The notes: generated by a model not told the origin, from the letters alone. A stretch of DNA of 64,000 bases from Microcoleus asticus IPMA8 (GCF_013179805.1 NZ_SRRZ01000010.1:1-64000); one strand, 5' to 3'. Positions 25,318 through 34,771 are shown, counted from the first letter of the stretch. Numbers and translations: made by a program.

Positions 25318-26031
25318 ATGGGGAAAATAGCGATTTTGGGGGGGACTTTTGACCCGGTTCACTGGGGCCACGTGTTGGTTGCCGAGACGGCTGCAAGTCA
25401 ATTTGGTCTAGATCGAGTCATTTGGGTACCCGATCGCTCTCCTCCTCACAAGTGGCGCCCGGATTTGGCAAGTTTTGAGCGACGGCGGGAAATGCTCGCT
25501 CTCGCGATCGGCGATCGCCCTGACTTCCTACTTTCGCCGCCGGAGGCAAATGCCTCCGAAAGTTCTTTTGCGATTGACACCCTGCTGTATTTGCAAAAAT
25601 TGTATCCAGGCGATCGCTGGTACTGGATTATTGGTAGCGACGCACTCCTTACTCTCCCCAAATGGCACCGGTGCGGCGAAATTGGCGGGTTGTGCGACTG
25701 GTTGGTGGCCCCGCGTCCGAGTCAGGGAGATTGGAAAACAGGAGAAAGCGGGGAGATTGGGGGAGTGTCCGAGTGGGGAGATTGTCCGAGTGGAAAACCG
25801 CTCGATTCCGGGGGGGACAGGATGCTGGTTCAGGCAAATGCTGTTGGTCGGCGAGTTGCCGAACAAATGGCTCTTTTGGACGTGGATATTCGCTGGGAGG
25901 TGCTGTCCATGCCTGCGATCGAGATTTCGTCGAGCCAAATCCGCCGTTGCTGCGCCGAAAGTCGCGACCTCCGCTACTTAGTCCCGGAAGTTGTCCGGGC
26001 TTATATTGCGGCCCATCAGCTTTACCAGTAA
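25318..26031 (+). CDS. nadD: Nicotinate-nucleotide adenylyltransferase
   Basis: Makes nicotinate adenine dinucleotide from NaMN and ATP in NAD synthesis. The nucleotidyltransferase signature GGTFDPVHWGHVLVAE is at the N-terminus, WVPDRSPPHK binds the nucleotide, YWIIGSDALLTLPKWHR follows, and the second signature EISSSQIRRC is near the C-terminus. The ATG at 25318 (MGKIAILGG) is preferred to the TTG three codons upstream. A Gly/Ser/Trp-rich insert of about 30 residues at roughly 138-168 is coded by repetitive DNA (two copies of GTCCGAGTGG with GGGGAGATTG-like units). It seems to be an in-frame expansion in a surface loop and should not disturb the active site. Confidence 0.93.
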   Translation: MGKIAILGGTFDPVHWGHVLVAETAASQFGLDRVIWVPDRSPPHKWRPDLASFERRREMLALAIGDRPDFLLSPPEANASESSFAIDTLLYLQKLYPGDRWYWIIGSDALLTLPKWHRCGEIGGLCDWLVAPRPSQGDWKTGESGEIGGVSEWGDCPSGKPLDSGGDRMLVQANAVGRRVAEQMALLDVDIRWEVLSMPAIEISSSQIRRCCAESRDLRYLVPEVVRAYIAAHQLYQ

Positions 26032-26216
26032 CCAGCGGCCGAATGCCGAATGCCGAATGCCTTCTGGCTTGCGATTTCGGCCTTCTAAAAAAGTTCCAGC
26101 TTTTTTGATAAACACAAAAAGTTAGAAAGGATCGACCTTTGCGATATGATCTTGTCTCATAAGTCAATTCTTAAATTTTTCCAAAATTTAAGCCTGAGCA
26201 AGGGGCTGCCATCATT

Positions 26217-26231
26217 AGGAGGTACAAGGTG
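26217..26231 (+). promoter_or_regulatory. Strong ribosome-binding site fixing the GTG start of gap2
   Basis: AGGAGGT ends about 5 bases before the GTG at 26229. Such a complete anti-16S match is unusual in this window, where most genes lack it, and fits a highly expressed Calvin-cycle gene. Confidence 0.7.
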
Positions 26232-27248
26232 ATTAGAGTCGCGATCAATGGTTTTGGACGTATCGGCCGCAGTTTTGCACGCTGCTGGTTGGGCAGAAAA
26301 GATAGCCAGCTAGAACTGGTAGCTATTAATGACACTTCCGATCCGAAAACTAATGCCCACTTGCTGAGATACGATTCCATGATGGGAACGTTGAAGGATG
26401 TGGACATCAGTACGGATGAAAATTCGATTATTCTCAACGGCAAGACAGTTAAATGCGTGAGCGATCGCAATCCGCTCAACCTGCCTTGGAAAGATTGGGG
26501 TATTGATCTGATTATTGAAGCAACCGGCGTCTTCGTTGACCAGGCTGGTGCATCGAAGCATATCACGGCCGGTGCTAAAAAGGTGCTGATTACAGCTCCC
26601 GGTAAGGGGCCTGAGGTCGGTACTTACGTGATGGGAGTCAACCACCACAACTACAAGCACAGTGACTACACTGTCATCAGCAATGCTAGCTGTACCACTA
26701 ACTGTCTAGCTCCCGTGCTGAAGGTGCTTCACGAAAATTTTGGCATCGTCAAAGGCATGATGACCACTACCCACAGCTATACTGGCGACCAGCGCTTGCT
26801 GGATGCCAGCCACCGGGATTTGCGGCGGGCCCGGGCTGCTGCGATGAATATTGTGCCGACTTCTACCGGAGCGGCCCAAGCTGTGGCTTTGGTGATTCCA
26901 GAATTAAAGGGTAAGTTAAATGGCATCGCCATGCGCGTGCCGACTCCTAATGTGTCGGTAGTTGATTTTGTGGCTCAGGTAGAGAAAAAGACTTTTACCG
27001 AGCAGGTAAATCAAGTTTTCAAAGAAGCAGCCGAAGGCCCCATGAAAGGGATTTTGGAGTACAACGATTTGCCTCTTGTTTCTTGCGATTATCGCGGAAA
27101 CGATGCTTCTTCGATCCTGGATGCCAGCTTGACGCTAGTTATGGATGGCGACATGGTGAAGCTGTTGTCTTGGTACGACAATGAGTGGGGCTACAGTCAG
27201 CGGGTGGTTGACTTGGCTGAATTAGTCGCCCAAAGGTGGGAAGCCTAG
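26229..27248 (+). CDS. gap2: Glyceraldehyde-3-phosphate dehydrogenase, Gap2 type
   Basis: A 339-residue enzyme of the Gap2 (photosynthetic, NAD(P)-using) class, which works in the Calvin cycle and gluconeogenesis. The N-terminal Rossmann motif is INGFGRIGRSFARC; VAINDTSDPKTNAHLLRYDS is typical of Gap2 rather than glycolytic Gap1. The catalytic Cys lies in NASCTTNCLAP, its His in TTTHSYTGDQ, and SWYDNEWGYSQRV closes the domain. The gene begins with GTG at 26229, 5 bases after a full AGGAGGT ribosome-binding site, which settles the start. A hairpin terminator lies downstream. Spacing from nadD (about 200 bp) suggests its own promoter. Confidence 0.96.
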   Translation: MIRVAINGFGRIGRSFARCWLGRKDSQLELVAINDTSDPKTNAHLLRYDSMMGTLKDVDISTDENSIILNGKTVKCVSDRNPLNLPWKDWGIDLIIEATGVFVDQAGASKHITAGAKKVLITAPGKGPEVGTYVMGVNHHNYKHSDYTVISNASCTTNCLAPVLKVLHENFGIVKGMMTTTHSYTGDQRLLDASHRDLRRARAAAMNIVPTSTGAAQAVALVIPELKGKLNGIAMRVPTPNVSVVDFVAQVEKKTFTEQVNQVFKEAAEGPMKGILEYNDLPLVSCDYRGNDASSILDASLTLVMDGDMVKLLSWYDNEWGYSQRVVDLAELVAQRWEA

Positions 27249-27280
27249 TACCCGAAGGCAGAAGGCATTAGTCATTCGGC

Positions 27281-27314
27281 AAAAGGTAAAAAATGCTGAT
27301 ATTTTTTACTTTTG
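27281..27314 (+). terminator. Terminator-like hairpin after gap2
   Basis: AAAAGGTAAAAAAT and ATTTTTTACTTTT form an AT-rich stem around the loop GCTGAT, about 35 bases after the gap2 stop. The T-rich 3' arm suits a rho-independent terminator. Confidence 0.6.
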
Positions 27315-27397
27315 AGTCGATTTCTAGCTGAGTTATTATTTCTGTTTGCGAACGGTAAAGACTTTTGGCAGTCGATAGTTGGCGAGTACAAAATGAA

Positions 27398-27436
27398 ATA
27401 TCGTAGGGAGATGGCAGTGCCGTGTCCCTACGATAT
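27398..27436. repeat. Perfect 12-bp inverted repeat
   Basis: ATATCGTAGGGA at 27398-27409 and its complement at 27425-27436 enclose a 15-base loop (GATGGCAGTGCCGTG). It lies between gap2 and the polysaccharide island and belongs to the GTAGGG-type extragenic repeats seen again at 54179. No T-run follows, so it is more likely a mobile repeat than a terminator. Confidence 0.6.
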
Positions 27437-27669
27437 CCTTATGCTGCTACTCCCAGCTATCGATCGAACTTTTTGCAATAATACTTCGATCGGGCTTTCG
27501 GGTCTGCTTGATGATAAATTTGTTGTTTGTTGGTAGTAACCGCTTAAACTTGCTCTGGTAAATCCTGGGAAAATCCCAAATATTAAAAAAATAAAAATTC
27601 CGACTATAAAAGTTAAAAACCTGAAAAAATAGCAACAGCTACGGTACAGTGTTGAAAACAAAATGTGAT

Positions 27670-28629
27670 ATGAAAAAAGCGTTAATTAGCGGTATATCAG
27701 GTCAGGACGGAGCTTATTTAGCTAAACTGTTGCTCGATCGAGGTTATGAAGTTTGCGGCACCTCCAGGGATGCCCAAATGTCTAGTTTCGGAAACCTGGC
27801 CCGTTTGGGCATCCGAGACAGAGTAAAACTAGAATCCATGTCTCTCAACGATTTTCGCAGCGTGTTGCAAGTGCTTGCCAAAATAGAGCCAGATGAGGTG
27901 TACAATCTAGCAGGTCAAAGTTCCGTCGGCCTGTCTTTTGAACAACCCGTAGAAACCCTCGAAAGCATTGCCACAGGCACATTGAATCTGTTAGAAGCAA
28001 TTCGGTTTACAGGGGGGAAAATCAAACTTTACAACGCCAGTTCTAGCGAATGTTTTGGGGATACCCGAGGCAATCCAGCCGATGAAAATACGCCTTTTCG
28101 CCCCAGAAGTCCTTACGCGGTGGCGAAAGCAACGGCATTTTGGGAAGTAGCGAATTATCGAGAAGCGTACAATTTGTTTGCGTGTTCTGGTATTTTGTTC
28201 AATCACGAGTCGTCGCTGCGGCCGGAGAGGTTTGTTACCCAAAAGATTGTATCTGTTGTGTGCCGAATTGCGGCAGGTAGTTCCGAAAAACTGCATTTGG
28301 GAAATATTTCAGTGCAGCGAGACTGGGGTTGGGCTCCCGAATATGTAGAAGCAATGTATTTGATGTTGCAGCAGGAAGAACCGGACGATTATGTAATTGC
28401 CACGGGTGTAAGCTATCCTTTGGAGGAGTTTGTGCAGACAGCGTTTGTTTCTGCGGGTTTGGATTGGCAGGAACATTTAGTAACCGATGCGAGTCTTTAC
28501 AGACCGACGGAGATTGCTGTTGGGAGGGGAAATCCGGGTAAGGCAAAAGAAAAATTGGGCTGGGAGGCAAAATATAAAATGCCTGATGTGGTGCGGATGA
28601 TGGTAGAGGCGAGGATGGGTAAGGTTTGA
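27670..28629 (+). CDS. gmd: GDP-mannose 4,6-dehydratase
   Basis: Converts GDP-D-mannose to GDP-4-keto-6-deoxy-D-mannose, the entry to GDP-fucose, GDP-rhamnose and related deoxyhexoses. A 319-residue extended SDR: NAD motif ISGISGQDGAYLAKLL, the family's YNLAGQSSVGLSFEQP, SSSECFG, the catalytic PRSPYAVAKA Tyr-Lys pair, FNHESSLRPERFVTQKI and LGNISVQRDWGWAPEYVEAM. The ATG at 27670 (MKKALISG) is chosen over one seven codons upstream. It is the first gene of the polysaccharide island. A damaged copy of its 3' part lies at 34772-34951. No GDP-fucose synthase (fcl) is next to it. Confidence 0.9.
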   Translation: MKKALISGISGQDGAYLAKLLLDRGYEVCGTSRDAQMSSFGNLARLGIRDRVKLESMSLNDFRSVLQVLAKIEPDEVYNLAGQSSVGLSFEQPVETLESIATGTLNLLEAIRFTGGKIKLYNASSSECFGDTRGNPADENTPFRPRSPYAVAKATAFWEVANYREAYNLFACSGILFNHESSLRPERFVTQKIVSVVCRIAAGSSEKLHLGNISVQRDWGWAPEYVEAMYLMLQQEEPDDYVIATGVSYPLEEFVQTAFVSAGLDWQEHLVTDASLYRPTEIAVGRGNPGKAKEKLGWEAKYKMPDVVRMMVEARMGKV

Positions 28630-28718
28630 GAATTTTTCAGAAAAGATAGCTCTTTGTTTGCAATAAATACCTGTTGTGAATTATCAGCGTTTGTGTACCC
28701 TTTTCAAGATGTGAAACA

Positions 28719-29078
28719 ATGCAAGTAGTTATATTAGCCGGCGGTTTGGGGACACGTCTCCGAGAAGAAACAGAATTTCGTCCCAAGCCCTTAGTTGATG
28801 TGGGCGGGCGTCCGATTCTCTGGCACATTATGAAGACCTATGCCCACTACGGATTCCTGGATTTTATTGTGTGTTTGGGATATCGCGGCAACATGATTAA
28901 GGAGTATTTCCTGAATTATGAAGCTATGAATAATGATTTTACTATTTGCTTGGGTCGGCAAAATCAGATTACCTATCACGAAGAACACCATAAGCAAGAT
29001 TTTAAGGTGACACTGGCGGAAATAGGGCCAAGACACCATGACTGGGGGGGTGAAACTTGTGGAGAAATAAATTACTGA
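28719..29078 (+). pseudogene. rfbF: Glucose-1-phosphate cytidylyltransferase, truncated
   Basis: The first 105 or so residues match RfbF: nucleotidyltransferase motif AGGLGTRLREETEFRPKPLV, VGGRPILWHIMK, CLGYRGNMIKEYFLNYE. RfbF makes CDP-glucose for 3,6-dideoxyhexoses. The family length is about 257 residues, but here the similarity ends after FKVTLAEIG and the frame runs into unrelated sequence (PRHHDWGG and on), stopping at 29078. The second half, including sugar-binding residues, is missing, so the product should be inactive. The break marks a deletion junction with the remnant that follows. Confidence 0.85.
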
Positions 29079-29433
29079 CGATCCTGAGTGGAACAGAGAG
29101 CATGGTACTGCGGCGGCTGAGTTTGCCGAGCGACATTCTGATTTTGTGATCGAGCAACCAGCATGGTATTTTAATGAAAGTGAGTTAAGTGAAAACCTTG
29201 TTTACTGGCCTGGATCGTGATTGCGGCGACTGTCAGCAGGAATGCCGGGGAAAACTGTAAAATTAGATTTGCGGGAACCAATGGTGATCGCTTTCAATCC
29301 TTATAAGCTGATGGAAATGAGCTTTAGTGAAGGCAATAAAGCTCCAGAAAAGCAAAATACACACAGATATTTCAGAGAACAAGCTAGAGCTTTAACCATC
29401 TTTCAGATGTACGTATTTCCCAATTTTAGATAA
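29077..29433 (+). pseudogene. Remnant of another island gene, with in-frame TGA
   Basis: From 29077 a frame without a start codon reads DDPEWNREHGTAAAEF and FNESELSENLVYWPGS, hits TGA at 29217-29219, then continues in the same phase (LRRLSAGMPGKTVKLDL) to TAA at 29433. The wording is protein-like, and the stop falls where a Trp codon (TGG) would make sense (WPGS-W-LRR). It may be the tail of a methyltransferase- or hydroxylase-like glycan enzyme, but I cannot name the family. Its 5' part was lost at the junction with rfbF. Confidence 0.5.
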
Positions 29434-29439
29434 GGAGTA

Positions 29440-32400
29440 ATGAGAATGGGTTTAATCAGAGGAGGAGTGCCAACCGAGCTAGCAATAGCCTTGAAAGAGG
29501 CATACAATTTGCAAGGTTTTATTGAAACAGGCACTAACTGCGGTGCAACGGCATTGTGGGCTGCACAGTATTTTCCAAAAGTTATAACAATTGAAGCAGC
29601 TAAAGAAATATATGAGGCCGTAGTAAACAACTACGGTCACTTAAAAAATATAGACTTCGTATTGGGAAACTCAAAAGAGCAGCTTGCAGCAATTGTACCC
29701 ACACTCAAGGAACCTTGTATTTTTTGGCTAGACGCCCACTGGAGCGGGGGAATAACATATGGAGAATCTGAGGAGTGTCCGCTGCTAGAAGAGTTGCAAA
29801 TTATCAACGATTCTGAATGCGATCACTTTATCCTGATAGATGATGCCCGCCTTTTTTTATCTCCACCCCCGAGTCCTCACCGTATAGAGGAGTGGCCGAC
29901 TATTGATGCTGTTACCAGTTTGTTGAATTCTGGAAGAAGTCGGTATACCGTTATAGTTGAAGATGTAATAGTTTCTGTTCCCGAAGGAGCCAAATTACTC
30001 GTGGCTCAGTATAGTCAGGAAGTTAGCACAAAGGCATGGGAAAATCAAGTGCACTCGCTCCAACAGCCAGCACATGCATTGCCTGAAAAACCGGCAAAAC
30101 CTAGAGCCGGAGCCAAGACAACCTTGCACAGCGGCGAATTGCTGTGTATCGAAAGATTCATCTCATCCGGGCAAGTAGTTTTTGATGTAGGTGCCAATGT
30201 TGGCAGTTGGACGGAGGAAGTATTTAATCAATTTCCTAAAACAGAGATCCACCTATTTGAACCAGTTCCTAAAATTTACAAAATTCTTTTACAAAATTTA
30301 GCAGAAGGAATTTGTAATAGTCAAATTATTGCCAATAACTATGCGCTAGGGAAACAAGAAGAATCAAATCAGTTTGCTTATTACCAGGAGTCTCCGGAAT
30401 GGAGTACATTTTACCGGAGGTTGCAGGCGGAAAAGGAATATGATATTAAGCAACCTCAAATTCTAAATGTTTTGACAACTACTATAGATAATTACTGTCA
30501 AAGACAAGAAATTAGCCACATTAATTTTTTAAAGATAGATGTGGAAGGTGGCGAATTAGATGTACTAGAGGGAACCCAAAATTTATTAAGTAAGGGAAAA
30601 ATTGATTACATTCAATTTGAATACGGTGGCACTTACATAGACTCGAAAAAAACTCTAAAACAAGTTTTTGAATATTTTCAAAATTTGCGGTATGGAATAT
30701 TTAAGATTCAACCAGATGGATTAGAGTATTGCCATAATTTTCAGCCAGATTATGAAAATTATCAGTGGAGCATTTTCTTAGCAGTAAACGAACGTTTTCG
30801 ATCGACAGTTTTGGGTGAAGCACCCCAAATGCTGGATTTACAGCAACTTTGTACGCAGCATTCCATCGTTCCGCGAGGTGTTGTTCACGTTGGAGCCCAC
30901 GAAGGTCATGAAACAGGATTGTACCAAGCAATGGGCGTGCAAAAGGTATTGTATATCGAAGCTAATCCAGAAGTGTTTGAAAGATTGCAGATAAAAATAG
31001 CAGAATTCCCCAACGTGCAAGCAGTTAATTGTGCTGTGAGCGATCGAAATGGCACGGTGAACTTGCACGTCACTTCAATGGATCAAAGCAGTTCGATTTT
31101 GCCGTTAAAGCTTCATGCAGAGATTTATCCCACCATTCAGGAAACTCACCAAGTAACAGTAGAATCAAAAACTCTAGATACCCTGCTGCAAGAACTGGAA
31201 TTGGAAGCGGCGGATTTTAATATCATCAACATAGATATCCAAGGTGCAGAACTTTTGGCTTTGCAAGGAGCGACTAATTTACTAAAATATGTAGAAGCAA
31301 TTAACACAGAAGTAAATTACGAAGAACTGTACGAAGGCTGCGCCTTGATTGACCAAATTGACGAATTTTTGGAGAATTACGGTTTCGATCGTGCTGCAAC
31401 AACAACCCCGCTTCACCCGTCTTGGGGGGATGCGTTTTATGTCAAAAAGCCAGCCGTTACTATGTCGGAACTGGACATCAATCGATTTGGAAACCAGATA
31501 TTTGAGTACGCTTTTTTAAGAATCTATGCCAAACAGCATAATCTCCGGTGCGAGACACCTGCTTGGATCGGACAATATCTATTTGGTCATCAAGACCAGC
31601 CGCTTTCTCAGAAATTACCTCAAATTCAAGAAGTTAGGCAACAAGATGGAACATTTTCTGTTTGGTTTGCAGAAGCTATCATCCCCAAGTCGCCAACAAT
31701 TTACAAAAATGTAGACTTTTCGGGTTACTGCCAGTACCACACAAAATATTACGCTCCCTACAAAGATTACGTGCGCTCGTTATTTAAACCAGCGACAGAA
31801 GTTGAAACAAAAATGCAAGCTGCGATCGCTTGCCTGCGTTCTCTAGGCAAAACAGTTGTAGGTCTGCACCTTCGCCGCGGGGACTACAGCCACTTTAATA
31901 CAGTACCTTTCTTACCAGCACCTAGCGAATGGTATAAAGAGTGGCTCAGGGGTCTCTGGGAAAGGCTGGACGAACCTGTACTATTCATTGCTAGCGACGA
32001 AATTGGAAAAGTTATCGGAGATTTTGCAGAATACAACCCAGTAACAGCACTAGATTTAGGTGCTAATGTGTCGGAAGCAGACTTTTATTCAGATTTTTAC
32101 ATATTGAGCCAGTGCGATGTTGTCGCTATATCAAATAGCAGTTTTTCGTTTGCAGCGTGTATGCTTAACGAAACAGGCAAGTTCTTCTTTCGTCCGGACT
32201 GGTCAACAGAGAAACTAATCCCCTTCGATCCTTGGAATAGCGAGCCTCTTTTGTGGGAGAACCCGAAGAAAAAATTAAACAGCGATTCAATACCAGAAGA
32301 ATTTAAACTAAACGACGTACAATTTCTGCTAACCAATTATCACCTCAGCGATGAAGAGTTTTTGCAAGCAGCTTACCGTAAATATTTGCTCCGCTATCCA

Positions 32401-34491
32401 GATGAAGCAGGCAAACAGTGGTATATCAAGCTCCTCGCGGACAAGAGCATTACGCGCAGAACAATTCTCGCCGGAATGCAACAATCAGTAGAATTTAAGT
32501 GGGTGTGGGAACCGATCGCCTCAGCTTCTGAAGAGGAAACTTACTGGCATGTGGGAGCTCAATGGGCAAAACAAGCCCAATGGGATAAGGCGATCGCCGC
32601 CTATCACCAGGCAATTCGGTCAAAATCAGACCTCGTGCTAGCCTACAGTCGTTGGGCCGACAATCTAGCCACCCAGAACCAACCCGATGCACAGGTGGCT
32701 CTGAGAGCGAAATTTTTCAAAGCCTTACTAAATCAACCCGACTCAGCGGAATTGTACGCTTGTTTAGGGAAACTCCTAGCAGCAAGGGGCAAGGCAGGTG
32801 AGGCCATACAGGCATACCAAAAGTCGCTCTTAATTCAATCTGACTCCCCCGACGCAGCTCAAATTTACTTCGATTTAGGGAAAGCGCAAGCACAGCAAAA
32901 TCAACTTGATGAGGCAATTACCTCATACCATAAAGCTATTCAGCAGCACCCTGAATGGGCGGAAATTTACTTCTATATCGGGCAAGCACTAGCACAGCAA
33001 AACAAACTTGATGAGGCAATTACCTCCTATCAAAAAGTCATTCAGCAGCATCCTGAATGGGCGGAAGTTTACTTGTATATAGGACAGGCAAAGTCACACC
33101 AGAAAAATTTTGACGAAGCAATTAAATTTTACCAAAAATCTATCCAAATAGATCCAGAATATGTTGAGGCTTATCTGCTATTGGGAGGCTTACTTCATGC
33201 ACAATCTAAGTTCGATGAAGCTATTTCGTGTTTCCAAGACCTAATCGATTTAGAACATCACAGGTTTGGTTCGATCGCCCACACTTATATAGGCAGTATT
33301 CTCCAACAGCAAGGCAAACAGGAAGAAGCTAACTTGTATTTTCAAAAAGCACAGCCTGTTGCACTTCCGCAAGGGTGTGATGGCACTGTGCGGGAGTGGG
33401 TACTTGCATCTCCATTAAAGCAAACTAACTACATAGAACTCCACTCTCCCCATCACTTCTCGCTCTCAGCACCGCCGCAAACAATAGATAGAGCTTTCTA
33501 TCCGATATTGAATAGTAGTTGGTGGAGTCAATTTGAGTCGCCCGCCACATTTGTAGTCACAATACCAGAGGGTCGGTATTGCGAGTACGGCTATAACACT
33601 AAAACTGCTGTTATCACCTCAGATAATCAGTTATTGCTAGATGTTTCTACCTGTCCTGGCATCCCCATAGATCGACATCCTATTTTCTCAGCAACCAATT
33701 TACCACTTGTTGAGCATATTAATGGTACTGTAGCTGTCTTATCTGTAGATACTGGACTCATTTATTACCATTGGATGTTAGATTTACTTCCGAGGATAGG
33801 ATTGTTACAACTAAGTGGAATTGAGCTGGGCAGTATTGACAAGTTTTTAATTAATGGTTACCGATCACCTTTTCAAAAAGAAACCCTTGAGGTGTTGGGT
33901 ATTCGCGCCAATCAAATCATAGAGACCAAGAATCATGCCCATATAAAAGCTAATAAATTAGTTGTTCCCTCTTATCCCGGTTTTCAGTGTTTCCCAACCA
34001 AATGGGCGTGCGATTTCCTCAGAAGCAATTTTCTTCCCCTAGCATTACCATCAAAATCAAGCCAGCTAAAGCGTATATATATCAGTCGGAATGCAGGAAC
34101 AGAACGGAGAACAATTAATGAAGATGAAGTGTTAAATCTTTTGAATGAGCTGGGTTTTACAAGAATCTTCGCAGAGTCAATATCCTTTGCTGAACAAGTC
34201 TCATTGATGGCTCAGGCTGAGGTTGTAGTCCTGATGCACGGTTCAGCAGTCAGCAACCTTGTTTTTTGCCAGCCGGGAACTAAAGTTATCGAAATTTTCT
34301 CGCCCCACCAGGTCGTTCAAATTGGCGAACTGATTAGCCATTACCAGAGACTTGACTACTACTATTTGATAGGTTCCGGAATTCCATGTCCTCAGTTGCG
34401 TCAACTCGTTTACTACAAAGATGGTTATGAAGATACACTTGTTAACATTGATTCCCTGAAAAATCTGCTAGAGCAGGCTGGAGTCGCTTAG
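29440..34491 (+). CDS. 1683-residue multidomain glycan enzyme: three methyltransferase domains, GT11-like, DUF4214-like, TPRs, GT61-like
   Basis: Domains by residue: 1-195 SAM-methyltransferase-like (FIETGTNCGATALWA; FWLDAHWSGG). 225-451 FkbM-type methyltransferase (VVFDVGANVGSWTEEVF; FLKIDVEGGELDVLEG). 475-672 a second FkbM type (VVHVGAHEGHETGLY; NIDIQGAELLALQGA). 674-945 GT11-like, related to alpha-1,2-fucosyltransferases (RFGNQIFEYAFLRIYAK; HLRRGDYSHF near 810; ISNSSFSFAA). 964-1021 DUF4214-like (FLQAAYRKYLLRYPDE). 1034-1307 about seven TPRs. 1321-1680 GT61-like (DTGLIYYHWMLDLLPRIGLL; RIYISRNAGTERR; VVLMHGSAVSNLVFC). No signal peptide or membrane helix, so probably cytoplasmic. The frame is unbroken over 5 kb. 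It would let several sugar transfers and O-methylations occur on one scaffold. Acceptors are unknown. Confidence 0.85.
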   Translation: MRMGLIRGGVPTELAIALKEAYNLQGFIETGTNCGATALWAAQYFPKVITIEAAKEIYEAVVNNYGHLKNIDFVLGNSKEQLAAIVPTLKEPCIFWLDAHWSGGITYGESEECPLLEELQIINDSECDHFILIDDARLFLSPPPSPHRIEEWPTIDAVTSLLNSGRSRYTVIVEDVIVSVPEGAKLLVAQYSQEVSTKAWENQVHSLQQPAHALPEKPAKPRAGAKTTLHSGELLCIERFISSGQVVFDVGANVGSWTEEVFNQFPKTEIHLFEPVPKIYKILLQNLAEGICNSQIIANNYALGKQEESNQFAYYQESPEWSTFYRRLQAEKEYDIKQPQILNVLTTTIDNYCQRQEISHINFLKIDVEGGELDVLEGTQNLLSKGKIDYIQFEYGGTYIDSKKTLKQVFEYFQNLRYGIFKIQPDGLEYCHNFQPDYENYQWSIFLAVNERFRSTVLGEAPQMLDLQQLCTQHSIVPRGVVHVGAHEGHETGLYQAMGVQKVLYIEANPEVFERLQIKIAEFPNVQAVNCAVSDRNGTVNLHVTSMDQSSSILPLKLHAEIYPTIQETHQVTVESKTLDTLLQELELEAADFNIINIDIQGAELLALQGATNLLKYVEAINTEVNYEELYEGCALIDQIDEFLENYGFDRAATTTPLHPSWGDAFYVKKPAVTMSELDINRFGNQIFEYAFLRIYAKQHNLRCETPAWIGQYLFGHQDQPLSQKLPQIQEVRQQDGTFSVWFAEAIIPKSPTIYKNVDFSGYCQYHTKYYAPYKDYVRSLFKPATEVETKMQAAIACLRSLGKTVVGLHLRRGDYSHFNTVPFLPAPSEWYKEWLRGLWERLDEPVLFIASDEIGKVIGDFAEYNPVTALDLGANVSEADFYSDFYILSQCDVVAISNSSFSFAACMLNETGKFFFRPDWSTEKLIPFDPWNSEPLLWENPKKKLNSDSIPEEFKLNDVQFLLTNYHLSDEEFLQAAYRKYLLRYPDEAGKQWYIKLLADKSITRRTILAGMQQSVEFKWVWEPIASASEEETYWHVGAQWAKQAQWDKAIAAYHQAIRSKSDLVLAYSRWADNLATQNQPDAQVALRAKFFKALLNQPDSAELYACLGKLLAARGKAGEAIQAYQKSLLIQSDSPDAAQIYFDLGKAQAQQNQLDEAITSYHKAIQQHPEWAEIYFYIGQALAQQNKLDEAITSYQKVIQQHPEWAEVYLYIGQAKSHQKNFDEAIKFYQKSIQIDPEYVEAYLLLGGLLHAQSKFDEAISCFQDLIDLEHHRFGSIAHTYIGSILQQQGKQEEANLYFQKAQPVALPQGCDGTVREWVLASPLKQTNYIELHSPHHFSLSAPPQTIDRAFYPILNSSWWSQFESPATFVVTIPEGRYCEYGYNTKTAVITSDNQLLLDVSTCPGIPIDRHPIFSATNLPLVEHINGTVAVLSVDTGLIYYHWMLDLLPRIGLLQLSGIELGSIDKFLINGYRSPFQKETLEVLGIRANQIIETKNHAHIKANKLVVPSYPGFQCFPTKWACDFLRSNFLPLALPSKSSQLKRIYISRNAGTERRTINEDEVLNLLNELGFTRIFAESISFAEQVSLMAQAEVVVLMHGSAVSNLVFCQPGTKVIEIFSPHQVVQIGELISHYQRLDYYYLIGSGIPCPQLRQLVYYKDGYEDTLVNIDSLKNLLEQAGVA

Positions 34492-34692
34492 ATGTAAAGA
34501 AACAGAGTTTAACTTTATGATGGAGTCCAACACCCCAACAACATCAAAAAGACAGCCAATCGCCTCCTCCAGATTCCCTGACTCTAGAAGTCGATCGCCC
34601 TGGTCCAAATAATCAATCAACGGCAGTTTTTTTGGCTTCCCTCTTGAGTTACTGTTAATCGTGCTAAGCTGATGAGCCAGTTCAGATTACAC
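34470..34692 (-). pseudogene. Possible TPR-protein fragment on the minus strand
   Basis: A start-less minus-strand frame, open for about 70 codons, reads LAHQLSTINSNSRGKPKK, then YLDQGDRLLESGNLEEAIGCL, a good half-TPR, before ending inside the 3' end of the giant gene. Filamentous cyanobacteria carry many TPR-glycosyltransferase proteins with this wording. It is too short to be functional and is best read as debris. Confidence 0.35.
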
Positions 34693-34737
34693 TAAGTTGT
34701 GTACATTTGACAAGATGTAACCTTAATGACCTGACCT
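34688..34737. repeat. TTACACTAAG inverted repeat in the decayed spacer
   Basis: TTACACTAAG (about 34687-34696) and CTTAGTGTAA (about 34727-34736) are perfect inverted 10-mers about 30 bases apart, between the TPR and gmd remnants. They could be the ends or scar of a mobile element, or a terminator-like hairpin. Nothing else recognisable lies in the 34492-35093 gap. Confidence 0.4.
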
Positions 34738-34771
34738 TAGTGTAAACTGTGGTGGAATCCCGGACTATTGA

